This document shows positions 33,447 to 45,369 of a stretch of DNA of 64,000 bases, piece after piece. The notes beneath the pieces were generated by a model. It did not search any database, was not told the origin of the DNA, and was given only the letters and a program-made list of their open reading frames with translations. Location of the stretch: assembly GCA_017893485.1 (NCBI GenBank), contig CM030365.1, positions 28,108,289-28,172,288 of the forward strand. The letters are read 5' to 3'. The position numbers and the translations under genes are program-made. The first letter of the stretch is position 1, and every line of letters starts with the position of its first letter. Origin of the DNA: Hemerocallis citrina. Its lineage: Eukaryota > Streptophyta > Magnoliopsida > Asparagales > Asphodelaceae.

Positions 33447-36383
33447 TGTCATGCCCCGCTTCCCAAAAGAGAATACGGAATACGGATATGCGACAAAAGC
33501 CTAGCGAATGATTTTCATCATCCATAAGCTGTTCAAGAATCTTTACAACATTCACGAGAAATCATCAGAGTCGGAAGCAAAAGAGTCAACCAATATGCAC
33601 ATATGAACCAAAAATACCAACAGGAATACTTTAAACCAAATACTTAATCTCAAATAGTCATGATCTGAATAAAATAAATATCCTGGGTCATATTGCCCAA
33701 ATACTAGAATAAATCCAAATAATCAAATACAATATTGTTCAAGCAAGCTACAAGAAATAATAATAATAAAATCTAGCACTAATACTTCATGTCACCAATA
33801 CCGTCTGGAACCTATTCTCCAAAATCTACAATTTAACAATTGCAAGGAAGAGGAAAAGAGAACACAAGTACCCGTCAATTGCAAGTTACGGGCCGCTTGT
33901 AATGCAGGATACAAGTACATGGAGAAACTAACAAGCAACATGTTATAAGCATAATATCAAAATATAACAACTAGCATGGCAAATGAACAAGTATAAGTGG
34001 CATGCATCAAGTATCAAGTATCAAGTGAACAAGGATCATGTAAACAAGTGTCAAGTGTCGAACAAGCAGGTAAACAGGTAACAGGTGTCAAGTATCAAGT
34101 ACAAGTCTCATGTGTCAAGTCTCATGTATCAAGCAGTCAAGTATCAAGCAAGCATGTATCATGTTCAAGTCTCATGTATCAAGTCTTGTAGTTATTACTA
34201 TCTAGGTAGCACTTCATGCAGCCCACCTAATATGGTTGCTACAACAAACAGTTTCGTTTTAGATTTCATAGTGGACCATAGAGGACAGTGTACTCAGGGA
34301 CAAGTCAAGTAATCGAGCTCCAAGCTCTAAGTATCATGTATCATGTATCATGTAATCACCTGTCAAGTTATACAAGTGGCAAGTAACGTATTTTGCGTGC
34401 AAGTGTCAAGTAATCACGTATCAAGTATCATGTCTCAAGTAATCACGTAGGATCAGTGGATCCCCTTCCGTGTACACGTTTCTGAATTATCCATTATTAG
34501 ATCTGTCCCTTAAACCCCGGCTTGATTATTTATTATTAATATCAAACAAGCATGTATATGTGCAAAACATGTCAAGAATAACATGGCATGATCATGTGGC
34601 AAGTTCAAGTTGCAAAGTAAACATGTACGAGTGCAAGATAATATATGAAAGAATAAATTAGCCAAATCTCAAGTTCAGGACAGCAAGACCATACTGTAGT
34701 AAAATAGTGATTCCCAGTGTTACAAGCATGAAAATCTAAATCCGTCAAGACGTCTAGAAAATAGACTCCTAACCGAATCCGGTGAGTATAAATAAGTCAT
34801 ATGTTAATTCACAAAAGCATAGCTCAAAACTGATTTTTAATCCAGAAAACACGTTCAGCCAGAAATCAGTAACACCAATTCTTAGTCAGGAAAACAACAT
34901 CAAACCTCAACAAATAAATCCACGAAAAATCTGGGGTATTCCCCTAGAATATAAAGTTTCAAAATTTTCTAGAAAAATTAGACCAGTCATCAAAAATCAT
35001 AAAACAACAATGAAAATCCAAATCTGCCAAAGGGAGATGAAAGTGGATAGAATAAGCTAAATTTTATATTTCACAAATATTTTCCATACAGTAAAAGGAA
35101 TCAAGGTAAAAATACGATTCTTTACAGAAGAGCAAGCAAATTACAGCAAGTATAGTTTTCATAAACGAGCATGAAACAGCATGTAAAACTCATCAATAAA
35201 ATCTGCCAAAATTCTGTGTAATTCCTAGATAAGTATAGAAAAACTGACCAAAGTTCTAGATCGAAATAATATGTGTAGCACAAGAATCAAAATAATTTAG
35301 TCATCAAAATCACCGAGAAACGAAATCTGGAAAAGGTCTACACCTCTGTAGCAAAACAGTCATATCTCACACATACGAAAACGAAATCGAGCAAGGTCAG
35401 AGGGGTTGGAAAGCACACAAATTTCTCTACAATTCATGTTTTATACTGAAATTAAGATTCTGACCTTAATATGGTCTAAATTTACTGATCAAGACAGATC
35501 ATCGGCAAAATACAGAATTTCCTCAAAAACCAAAATCAACTTTGATTCAACAAAACTTGATCCACACACAACCAAGAATCATATAGCTGATGATCATGAT
35601 CCAATGGACGGCTAGGAATCAATCAATCAAGATGGAGATCACAAGATCGAACAGCCAGATCTGAATTAACGGAACATGCTGATCAAGAGGATCACGACGA
35701 TCGGACGGCTTACACACAAAACATGATCAACCCACAAAACAACCAGCAACCGAGTCTTGGCTGACAGCTCCGACCGCGGATGGTGCTGCCGCAGGTGGCT
35801 GCGGGACAGCGAGGGCGGCCATGGTGGGAGCAGCACAGTGCAGGGGTAGGAGACCAGGCTGTGCACTGGCTGTTGATGGCTGTCGGTGCTGCACTGCGAT
35901 GCAGCGCCGCTGCAGGAGGCTGTTATCGCGATGTTGCTGACTATCTGCTCTGGTCGTGAGTAGGGAGCATAGGGGGAGGCACTGGCATTGAAGTCTGGGC
36001 AATGATGAGGTCGGGGAGGCATCGTGGAGTCGCTGAAGGCTATGGTGCGTTGGAGTTGAGCAGGGAGCAGCGATGGGATGAGGGGACAGGGTGAAGGAGG
36101 TCGGGAGGATGGGTCTCGGGAGTTGAGAGGGTAGAATAAAAGGCGGCTGAGGTTAATGAAGGAGATGAACTGGTGTGCGGGGGGTATATATATGGTTTAG
36201 AGGTTTCAGGTTGGGTATAGTTAACGGGTCTGGGTGAGGTATAGGGTAACAAGTGTATATGGGTTTTAGTGTAAAACAGATTAATGGATGTATATAAATA
36301 GGTTTGGTTTATTGGTTTTATAATGGGTATAAGGTTTATGCAAATGGATTTTAAAAAATAGAATTTAATTGGGTTTTGAAAAA

Positions 36384-36470
<87 letters not shown>

Positions 36471-36731
36471 ACAACCAATAAAAAAATATACCATTGTGAG
36501 TTTATAGGAATAATACTAATTTGAGTAATAATTACAAAAATGCGAATTGTATTACAATATAAAAATCATAGAAAATAGCTACAAATTAAATTACTGATCG
36601 AAAAATTAGATTTTAATAGAAGATCCAAAAATATATTTTGACAAAAGAATTTGAAAACCAAAAAATAATTTGCAAAAATTCTAAATAAAGAAAATACACA
36701 AAAATACATTTTTAGAAAAACAGGGGTTACA
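33447..36731 (-). repeat. 3' LTR of the non-autonomous element
   Basis: 3285 bp, TGTAACCCC...GCATGACA on the minus strand. Relative to the 5' LTR it lacks about 651 bp (39921-40571 of the partner) at a CAA microhomology near 35573, which removes the splice donor and part of the leader. A minus TATA run lies at 36185-36193. Confidence 0.9.
36379..36472. repeat. (AAAT)n microsatellite
   Basis: About 23 uninterrupted AAAT units in the 3' LTR. The 5' LTR has only a short AATT run (41389-41408) at the matching place, so the repeat expanded or was replaced after insertion. The Leu/Phe/Tyr-rich frame here is a by-product. Confidence 0.95.
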
Positions 36732-37700
36732 AATCCTACCTACCTTACAACAAAATTTTGTCCTTGAAATTTGCTTAGGCGGTACATAGGACAAGGCAAA
36801 AGCAAACTGAGGAAGGGTAACAAAATAGAGGGTTAAAAGGGAAGGGAACAAGGCAGTGGCAAAACCAGAAAAAGAAAGAAGGGGATAACAATAGGGTCAA
36901 ATGAAATGCAAGAAAGGAAATAAACAGCATCAAAAGGAAAGAAAACACAAAATAACAAAGTAAGATAGGGAGAAGGTAGAACTGGAATTAAAGAGAGGAT
37001 GAACAGGGAAGAATTGAACTAAATAATGAATGGGTGCATGATGGCAAAATGGAATGCAAGAAAGAAGTAACCGGAATAAAAAATGAAGAAGAAAACAACA
37101 CAAGACTTGTAAGATAACAAAACAAAGAGATGTAGAAATAGATAGAGCTGGAATCGGAGGAAGGATGGACAAGAGATGAACCAAGCAAATGAGTTAAGAT
37201 GAAGATGAATACAAGGGATAGAGAAGCAAACAATACAAAGGAGGAGAAGCAACAAGAGAATCCTGGGACCTGTGGGTTATGTGCCTACAACGCTTCTGCT
37301 GCGCCACTCTGATCGGGGAATACTCCCCCTATAACATCCAGTGATGTCGATTGACGGACCAAGTAAAAATGAAAAGAATGGATAACACCAGAATCAAAAA
37401 GATATAGGTACGAAAGAATGAATTCATACCCAAGAAAAAATCAATCAAAGAAGACGACTGAAAAAGAGACGAAAGAACCAAGGAATCAAGGGATTGAATA
37501 AGAAGGGATCAAAATGGGTGGAATAAGACTAGTATCCAGATCAATGTTAATAATAATTCATTTATGCATGCATGGCTGGTGAAATGTTGAGCAGATCCCA
37601 GATCGTGCCAAGCTTGTCTAATATATTAGGCAACTAATATATGGCCTTTTGGTTTATCCCAGATCGTGCCAAACCTGGGCTCTGATACCACTAAAAACCC
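36732..37700 (-). other. Internal region of the non-autonomous element
   Basis: The leader next to the primer site matches element P. The middle is A/G-rich on the plus strand with low-complexity frames only. The end on the minus strand carries the chromovirus-like AATTTCAAGGACAAAATTTT and a G-rich tract before the 3' LTR. No gene is seen. Confidence 0.75.
37679..37690 (-). other. Primer-binding site (initiator Met-tRNA)
   Basis: The minus strand reads TGGTATCAGAGC, complementary to the 3' end of plant initiator Met tRNA. It starts 10 bases inside the 5' LTR end, as in element P. Confidence 0.9.
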
Positions 37701-40700
37701 TTTCACGATTTGCTTCCTAAAAGAGAATACGGAATACGGATAAACGACAAAAGGCCAGCGAATGATTTTCATCATCCATAAACTGTTCAAGAATCTTTAC
37801 AACATTCACAAGAAATCATTAGAGTCGGAAGCAAAAGAGTCAACCAACATGCACATATGAACCAAAAATACCAACATGAATACTTGAAACCAAATACATT
37901 AATCTCAAATAGTCATGATCTGAATAAAATAAATATCCTGGGTCACATTGCCCAAATACAAGAATAAATCCAAATAATCAAATACAATGTTGTTCAAGCA
38001 AGCTACAAGAAATAATAATAATAAAATCCAGCACTAATACTTTATGTCACCAATACCGTCTGGAACCTATTCTCCAAAATCTGCAATTTAACAATTGCAG
38101 GGAAGAGGAAAAGAGAAAACAAGTACCCGTCAATTGCAAGTTATGGGCCGCTTGTAATGCAGGATACAAGTACATGGGAAAACTAACTAGCAACATGGTA
38201 TAAGCATAATATCAAAATATAACAACTAGCATGGCAAATGAACAAGTATAAGTGGCATGCATCAAGTGTCAAGTGAATAAGGATCATGTAAACAAGTGTC
38301 AAGTGTCGAGCAAGCAGGTAAACAGGTAACAGGTGTCAAGTATCAAGTACAAGTCTCATGTGTCAAGTCTCATGTATCAAGCAGTCAAGTATCCAGCAAG
38401 CATGTATCATGTTCAAGTCTCATGTATCAAGTCTTGTAGTTATTACTATCTAGGTAGCATTTCATGCAGCCCACCTTACATGGTTGCTACAACAAATAGT
38501 TTCGTTTTAGATTTCATAGCGGACCATAGAGGACAGTGTACTCAGGGACAAGTCAAGTAATCGAGCTCCAAGCTCTAAGTATCATGTATCATGTATCATG
38601 TATCATGTAATCACGTGTTAAGTTATACAAGTGGCAAGTAACGTATTTTGCATGTAAGTGTCAAGTAATCACGTATCAAGTATCATGTCTCAAGTAATCA
38701 CGTAGGATCAGTGGATCCCCTTCCGTGTACACGTTTCTGAATTATCCACTATTAGATCTGTCCCTTAAACCCGGACATGATTATTTATTATTAATATCAA
38801 ACAATCATGTATATGTGCAAAACATATCAAGAATAACATGGCATGATCATGTGGAAAGTTCAAGTTGCAAGGTAAACATGTACGAGTGCAAGATAATACA
38901 TGAAAGAATAAATTAGCCAAATCTCAAGTTCAGGACAGCAAGACCATACTGTAGTAAAATAGTGATTTCCAGTGTTACAAGCATGCAAATCTGAATCTGT
39001 CGAGATGTCTATAAAATAGACTCCCAACCGAATCCAGCGAGTATAAATAATTCATATGTTAATTCACAAAAGCATAGCGCAAAACTGATTTTTAATCCAG
39101 AAAACACGTTCAGCCAGAAATCAGTAAAACCAATTCTCAGTCAGGAAAACAACATCAAAACTCAACAAATAAATCCACGAAAAATCTAGGGTATTCTCCT
39201 ATATGTCTAGTATCAGAATATAAAGTTTTAAAATTTTTCAGTCAAATTAGATCAGTCATCAAAAATCATAAAATATCAATAAACGATAATTTGACAAATC
39301 TGGAATTCCCAACACTGCTATACGAAAACTATAATGTCTCGCAACCAGTGAAACGAAATCCAAATCTACCAAAGGGAGATGAAAGTTGATAGAATAAGCT
39401 AATTTTTATTATTCACAAATATTTTCCATACAGTAAAAGGAATCAAGGTGAAAATACGATTCTTTACAGAAAAGCAAGCAAATTACAGCAAGTATAGTTT
39501 TCATATACGAGCATGAAACGACATGTAAAACTCATCAATAAAATCTGCCAAAATTCTGTGTAATTCCTAGATAAGTATAGAAAAACTGACCAAAGTTCTA
39601 AATCGAAATAATATGTGTAGCATAAGAATCAAAATAATTTAGTCATCAAAATCACCGAGAAACAAAATCTAGAAAATGTCTACACCTCTGTAGCAAAACC
39701 GTCATATCTCACACATATGAAAACGAAATCGAGCAAGGTCAGAGTGGTTGGAAAGCAGATGAATTTCTCTACAATTCATGTTTTTTTACACTAAAATTAA
39801 GATTCTGACCTTAATATTATCTAAATTTACTAATCAAGACAGATCATCAGCAAAATACAGAATTTCCTCAAAAACCAAAATCAACACAGATTCAACAAAA
39901 CTTGATCCACACACAACCAAACATGAAATCGAGTCTACCAAGTGTTCAAACAACATGGATTAGAGTATAAAACAAGTCCACAACAAGCTAATCACATGGA
40001 TCTCAAAAAATAGTCAAATTCTTACAAATAGTTCACATACATGATCAAATCAAGAACAGGCGAAAAACCTAGTTGTTTCATGTCGAATTTGTGTCGTGAG
40101 TCAACTATGGTCAAATAGCACTATAGAGACGAAACCCAACAAGAATAACACACAAGAGTCGTATCTAGAACCCAACTACATTGTAGGTGATATTTTTGAC
40201 TTGTATCATACAAAGGAATTTGAGTACAAGTTACTTGCCTGAGAGATGACGACAGAACGAAGCAAAACCAAGAATAACGGGAACGAATTCCTGGGCACGA
40301 ACTCAATGATCAAATCACGAACCAACCACGAACACACGATCATGAACTAGATCACGAACATAATCGGACGGCTGAGATCGAAGATCAAGATCAAGATGAT
40401 CGGATCAGATCAGACGGTCAGATCTTCCTGATGAAGATAATGATGATGATCAAGATCGATCGATCGAACAGTTGTGATCAAAGTACATTGATGATCATCA
40501 TGATCATTATAATCAAAGAAGATCCAATGCCTAGGATCTACTCGGATGATCAAGAGGAGATCGACGGGCAAGAATCAAATAGCTGATGATCATGATCCAA
40601 CAGACGGCTAGGAATCAATCGATCAAGATGGAGATCACCAGATCGATTGGCCAGATCTGAATCAAGGGAACACGATGATCACGATGATCAAGAGGATCAC

Positions 40701-41663
40701 GACGATCGGACGGCTCATACACAAAACATGATCAACCCACAAAACAACCAGCAACCGAGGCTTGGCTGATGGCTCCGATGGCGGATGGTGCTGCCGCAGG
40801 TGGCTGCAGGATAGCGAGGGCGGCCATGGCGGGAGTAGCACCGCACAGGGGTGGAGACCGGGCTGTGCACTGGCTGCTGATGGCTGTCGGTGCTGCACCG
40901 TGATGCAGCGCCGCTGCAGGAGGCTGGCATCGCGATGTTGCTGACTGTCTACTCTGGTCGTGAGTAGGAAGCACAGGGGGAGGCGCTGGCATCGAAGTCT
41001 GGGCAGCGCTGAGGTTGGGGAGGCATCGCGGAGTCGCTGAAGGCTATGGTGCATTGGAGTTGAGTAGGGAGCAGCGATGGGATGAGGGAACAAGGTTAAG
41101 GAGGTCGGGAGGATGGGTCTCGGGAGTTGAGAGGGTAGAAGAAAAGGCAGCTGGGGTTAATAAAGGAGATGAACAGGTGTGCGGGGGTATATATATAGGG
41201 TTTAGAGGTTTCGGGTTGGGTATAAGTTAACGAGTCTGGGTGAGGGATAGGGTAACAGGTGTATATGGGTTGTAGTGTAAAACAGATTAATGGATATATA
41301 TAAATGGGTTTGGTTTATTGGTTTTATAATAGGTATAGGGTTTATGTAAATGGATTTAAAAAAATAGAATTTAATTGGGTTTTGAAAATTAATTAATTAA
41401 TTAATTAACCAATAAAAAAATATACCATTGGGATTTTATAGAAATAATACTAATTTGAGTTACAATAACAAAAATGTGAATTGTATTACAATATAAAAAT
41501 CATAAAAAATAGCTACAAATTAAATTACTGATCGAAAAATTAGATTTTAATAGAAGATCTAAAAATACATTTTGACAAAAGAATTTGAAAACCAAAAAAT
41601 AATTTGCAAAAATTCTAAATAAAGAAAACACAAAAATACATTTTTAGGAAAACAGAGGTTACA
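37701..41663 (-). repeat. 5' LTR of the non-autonomous element
   Basis: 3963 bp. It contains a minus TATA run (41188-41197), a GC-rich leader (about 40700-41150), the donor at 40238 and a CAAGT array (38240-38710). Its inner terminus is mutated (TTTCA on the plus strand instead of TGTCA). Confidence 0.9.
40233..40238 (-). other. Predicted 5' splice site (GC type) in the 5' LTR
   Basis: The minus strand reads TCTCAG|GCAAGTAAC. The other LTR of the same element has lost this site through the 651-bp deletion. Confidence 0.5.
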
Positions 41664-43013
41664 TATTCTGCTGTTGTTTATTTTATTTGACCCCGTTAAC
41701 AGTAAAGGAAAAATCTAAAATAAATCATGCTGAACCTAGACATGTATAGCTACTTCCCTGAATTTTGGTAGATTTTAATAATGAGTTTTCTGACCCAAAA
41801 TAATTAATGGAACATAACCCACTGCATGCTGACTAAACTTAAAACCTGATTTGATTAGAACTTTCACCCTAGTTCCCATGACTTTCATATACCTTAATTA
41901 TACTCGCTGGAACCGTATGGAAGTCTATTTTCCAGATCTTCCGGTGGATCCAGTTTTTCTATTGTGTAGTGACCCTGATCCATGATTTAGTACAACAAGG
42001 TCATGCTGTCCTAATTTTGTGAAATGTGTTAAATGATGTGTTTTGCTTCATGCTTTTTTTGTAACGCTTAGAATTAGTCACACATGGTAAAATACGACAT
42101 TGACACCCTCTTGCATGCTCACATAGGATGAAAATAAACTAATAACAAGCCGGGGTTATTATGGGTAGACTTGGTAGTGAACAATTGGGAAATGTACTCG
42201 GTAAGGCCTCATCGTTATATCGTATTGACATAGAAGGAGAAACATTGACTGCAATAATTGATTGATGGATCTTGCACGTAAATTCTTAATATCAATGCCG
42301 AGTATATGAGCCGTGAATTCACCATCGGTCTAAAACGATCACTGTGCTTGCATGGAATCTGTATTATGAGATGCAGTAGTACGTGCACTAGATAGGTTAA
42401 TAAAATACTTAACAACCTGCATAATTGATCTTGTATTGACAATGACTTGACGTCACGCATTTCATGTGTGATTATTGTAACCTTTGGATATTGTCCACTC
42501 TTTGTTTTGTTCTTTGCCTTTGACCATGTTCCTTTCCTTTGATATTCGTGTTTTTCCTATTATCCTTTGTTTTCTCTACTTGTCGCCCACGGATTGCTCT
42601 AAGAACACTATTTATTTTTTTTAGACCAGGAATTTACAGGTTCTGAAGGATTTGTTCCCGAAGGAATTGGTGAGCAACGTTTCTAGTGATGGATCCAGTT
42701 TTTCGCTGCGTAGTTTTATAGTCGTTGCTAGATTTATTTTTCTGAACTCTGTTATCTCTTGTACTTTGTATTGGGCTCTATGACCTATAGTTTTGTTTTC
42801 CCGGATGTTGGATATTTACAATGTTGGTTTATTTCATTATTATTGGAACTTTATCATTAATTCATGTGGTTATATTCTTGCGTGGTTGTATATTTGTTGA
42901 TCTTATTGCTGAGTTAGTCTGGTACAGCTTATGGATGGTGTTTGCTTCATTCACTGGGCCTACGTTACGTACTCGTGATTCCCGTATTCTGGGAAGCGGG
43001 GTGTGACAGGTCT

Positions 43014-43159
43014 TCTTCTTCGTCTTCAGGTTCTTCTTCTGGGTCTCCGCCTTCTTCAGATTCTTCTTCCGGGTCTTCTTCTTCTTCGAATTCTTCTCCC
43101 AGGTCTTCAAAGAATACTACTTCAACCACCTCCTCCACAGGATTTTGGTTATCCACCAT
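43014..43159 (-). pseudogene. Extra ORF upstream of element H gag, N-terminal part
   Basis: The ATG at 43159 opens a strongly acidic frame (EEFEEEEDPEEESEEGGDPE) that runs to the LTR Z insertion and continues in frame at 31563. It lies one base after a pyrimidine-rich 3' splice site (CTTTTGCTATAG|GATGG), so the ATG is likely reached by splicing from the LTR leader. It is acidic here and coiled-coil-like after the insertion; no family is recognised. Confidence 0.6.
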
Positions 43160-43160
43160 C

Positions 43161-43175
43161 CTATAGCAAAAGGTG
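43161..43175 (-). other. Predicted 3' splice site before the extra ORF
   Basis: The minus strand reads CACCTTTTGCTATAG followed by GATGG. It mirrors the acceptor placed three bases before the gag ATG in element P. Confidence 0.45.
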
Positions 43176-43237
43176 AAAACAACATCGATACATATGTAGA
43201 GCGACATAAATACTCATATGCAATCCAAGGTGGAGAT

Positions 43238-43960
43238 TGTTAGGAATGTGTCTTGAATATTCGTGGTTCAAATTAGAAGAAGGTAAGATAAAGTACGGAG
43301 GTCAAAGCATCGAAGAGAGTATAAGGAAAAATAGCAGCAGCAAGGTGCACACGGAGTTGCGGTCGACTGTCATGGGAAAGGTCGACCACACCCCCAACCG
43401 TACACCCGATCACAGTTGTACAGGGTTTGGCCGAGATGATGATGGTCGACCGCCCGCAGGGCTGTATATTTTTTGGGTCTCGATTTGGTATGTCGTTTCA
43501 GTCAAATCTTCAACTCAAAGTCAGATCGTACGACTTCTATTCAGTTACTTTTTCTACAGGTTATATTGGACGACTGAGAATCAAGATTAAATTTAGCATT
43601 CTCTCTATTATTCTATATATATTATTGTAGCCTCTAGTATGAGAGGCAAGTACTTCATTGATAGTTTCTCCATTGTAAAGAGAGGCTTGAGAGAGAGATA
43701 TTTCCTGGTGAGTGAGTTTAATTTTTTATATTGAGTGAATCATTAACTCCTTGTAATCTCTTCTAGTTAAATATTAGATTTCCCTGTATTTCCTTATGGA
43801 TTAAGCGAAAGATAACCGAGATAAATCCTCGTTGTGTTTGTGTTGGATTGGTCTATCTACTTGGTTGCTCAATTGATTCGTCTTATCTACTTCGACTTCC
43901 CCATTACTCTATTTAGTTCCACTGCGATACCGAAAGTTTGTTGACGCCCCAATCCCATCA
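43238..43960 (+). mobile_element. Copia-like 3' LTR remnant
   Basis: TGTTAGGAATGTGTC follows a purine tract (AAGGTGGAGAT, 43228-43237), the usual end of a plant Ty1/copia internal domain. A TATA box (CTATATATAT) lies at about 43614. The right boundary is uncertain, near CAATCCCATCA, and no coding part remains on the left. Confidence 0.55.
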
Positions 43961-44435
43961 ACGAGGGCATGGAAAGGAGGGAGAGAAGAGGAGAGATAAA
44001 GTAATGACCTTATGTGTGGATACGAGTTCGAATTCGAGTTTGGGATAAATTTAAGAGAAAAGTAAGGTGAAGAAGAGAGAGGATGATGAGGATTTTGGAT
44101 TGGTTCAGATTCAATTTCGATTTTTTTTAGAGAAAATAGATAAGGGGAAACAAGGTTGGCTGGATTGGGCTGGGTTTGAGAAGAAAGGGAGGAGAGAGAA
44201 GAATACTTTTAGGTTTAGATGTGGATTTGGATTGATTTGAGAAGGCATGGGGTGACGATGAAGGAGATGAGTAGCTTTGGATGTTGATTAGGTTCAGGTT
44301 TGAATTTAGATTTAGATTTGGATTTGGATTTGGAATGTTTTATAAAAGGAAAGAGAAAAAATTTTGCAAAAAGCCCACTGAATTTTGAACGGCAAAATAT
44401 ACACATTTCATGCAAAAATAATCAGGCTCAGTTTG
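43961..44435. other. Purine-rich and AT-rich stretch without recognised gene
   Basis: GGAGAGAAG-rich sequence and a short GATTTG/GATTTA tandem run (44300-44337). No domain, LTR end or RNA gene is recognised. Confidence 0.5.
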
Positions 44436-44655
44436 TTTTCACTAAGTGGTGTTTGGATTGATGAAAAATGTAGGGAAATTATTGAAAATGAATTTTCATG
44501 CATTTTTTATAATAATTAGGAAATAGTTTTCCATAATTGTTTTTCCCCCCTTGTTTGGTGAAGGATATGAGGGTAATCACAACCGTTTTAACTTTCTATC
44601 ATAAAAAGCTATAAGCCAAATCTTCTAAAAGATTATGTTTATTAATTTTCTTCTG
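44436..44655. repeat. MITE-like segment, copy 1
   Basis: It starts CACTAAGTGGTGTTTGGATT. Its first 70 bp recur in direct orientation at 45806-45880, and the stretch 44509-44655 recurs inverted at 46141-46290. GTGTTTGG ends and large inverted repeats suggest a hAT- or Harbinger-type non-autonomous DNA element. The superfamily cannot be settled by eye. Confidence 0.5.
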
Positions 44656-44785
44656 TTTTCCTTACTTTTTAGCATTCTATTTTCTAGTATTTTCCTTACT
44701 TCTAGCATTCTGTTTTCTAGTATTTTCCTTACTTTTTGTTTATTAATTTTCTAGTATTTTCCTTACTTTTTAGTTTAAAAATTAG

Positions 44786-44977
44786 GTGACTGATGCCGAG
44801 TCCGTCCCGAGTATCTTATCAGGGGAGGATCTTCGTACTATTAGAGATAGTTTCGCGATTCCTCCTCAGTTTGAGCTTCTTCTGCCCTCCCATGGAGCTA
44901 GGGTGTGGACGACACTACCCAATCAGTATTGTTTCTTCTCTTTCGACGCTCTTTATGCCGGCCTTCGTTTCCCGACA
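44786..44977 (+). pseudogene. Fragment of a Transposase_28-type antisense ORF
   Basis: The frame contains SGEDLRTIRDSFAIPPQFEL, LLPSHGARVW and DALYAGLRFP. These align with the 12016-14358 ORF (EADLHRIRTGFQIPTEYGL, LLPGPGF, DSLAAGLRFP). It is cut at the end of this motif by an LTR starting at 44978. No Tat pol is nearby, so it is a stray piece of another Tat element or a transposed exon. Confidence 0.7.
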
Positions 44978-45261
44978 TGTAACACCCCATAAAAATAAAG
45001 TTTATTATTTTAAACTATTAATTATTATCAATTTAATTGATTGGTTATTTTTATTATTTTTCATTGACTACTATTTTGTACGTGCAAAACACGTGCAATA
45101 GTATGAGATTACAATTGTTAAATTATTGTTGATCCCATCTATTTTTCCTCATTATTTCTATTATTATTTATTTTTGTTTGTAAGGATGAGGAATTATCCA
45201 TTGTGGACTAATAATACAATTAGAATTAAACATATAATAATAGAATGCTATTTTGGGCCCA

Positions 45262-45269
45262 TATAAAAG
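45262..45269 (+). promoter_or_regulatory. TATA box of the 44978 LTR
   Basis: GGGCCCATATAAAAGCTCGG; it lies about 165 bp downstream of the CACGTG dyad. Confidence 0.6.
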
Positions 45270-45363
45270 CTCGGTCCTACTCACAAAGCAAAACAAAAAC
45301 CTAACCCAAAATAGGAAGGGGGGGGGGTGTTCTTGGATTTTTCTCAAAGATTTCTACTTTAAG

Positions 45364-45369
45364 GTGGGT
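45364..45369 (+). other. Predicted 5' splice site in the 44978 LTR
   Basis: CTTTAAG|GTGGGT about 100 nt downstream of the TATA box. Confidence 0.45.

Larger units (their letters stand above)
33447..41663 (-). mobile_element. Non-autonomous LTR retrotransposon with giant LTRs (LARD-like)
   Basis: A complete 8.2-kb insertion with perfect TATTC duplications (33442-33446 and 41664-41668). The 3' LTR is 33447-36731 and the 5' LTR 37701-41663. Only 969 bp lie between them, with a Met-tRNA primer site and a polypurine-like end but no protein domain. The sequence next to the primer site (about 37540-37700) matches the corresponding leader of element P (51604-51760), so it looks like a deletion derivative of that family whose proteins must come from elsewhere. 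Confidence 0.9.
31564..43008 (+). mobile_element. LTR Z, solo LTR split by the non-autonomous element
   Basis: It starts TGTAAGCCC and ends GGGGTGTGACA, with perfect GGTCT duplications at 31559-31563 and 43009-43013. The net length without the 33447-41663 insertion is about 3.2 kb. Its removal rejoins H's extra ORF in frame. It contains a TATA box at 31853-31860, a CT-rich and then GC-rich leader (31900-32710) and a GC-type donor at 32808. There is no internal domain. The remainder (41669-43008) is AT-rich with no gene seen. Confidence 0.85.

Noticed and set aside
36040..36474. 144-codon minus frame with Leu-Phe-Ile-Tyr repeats
   Set aside because: Translation of the (AAAT)n microsatellite and flanking LTR sequence.
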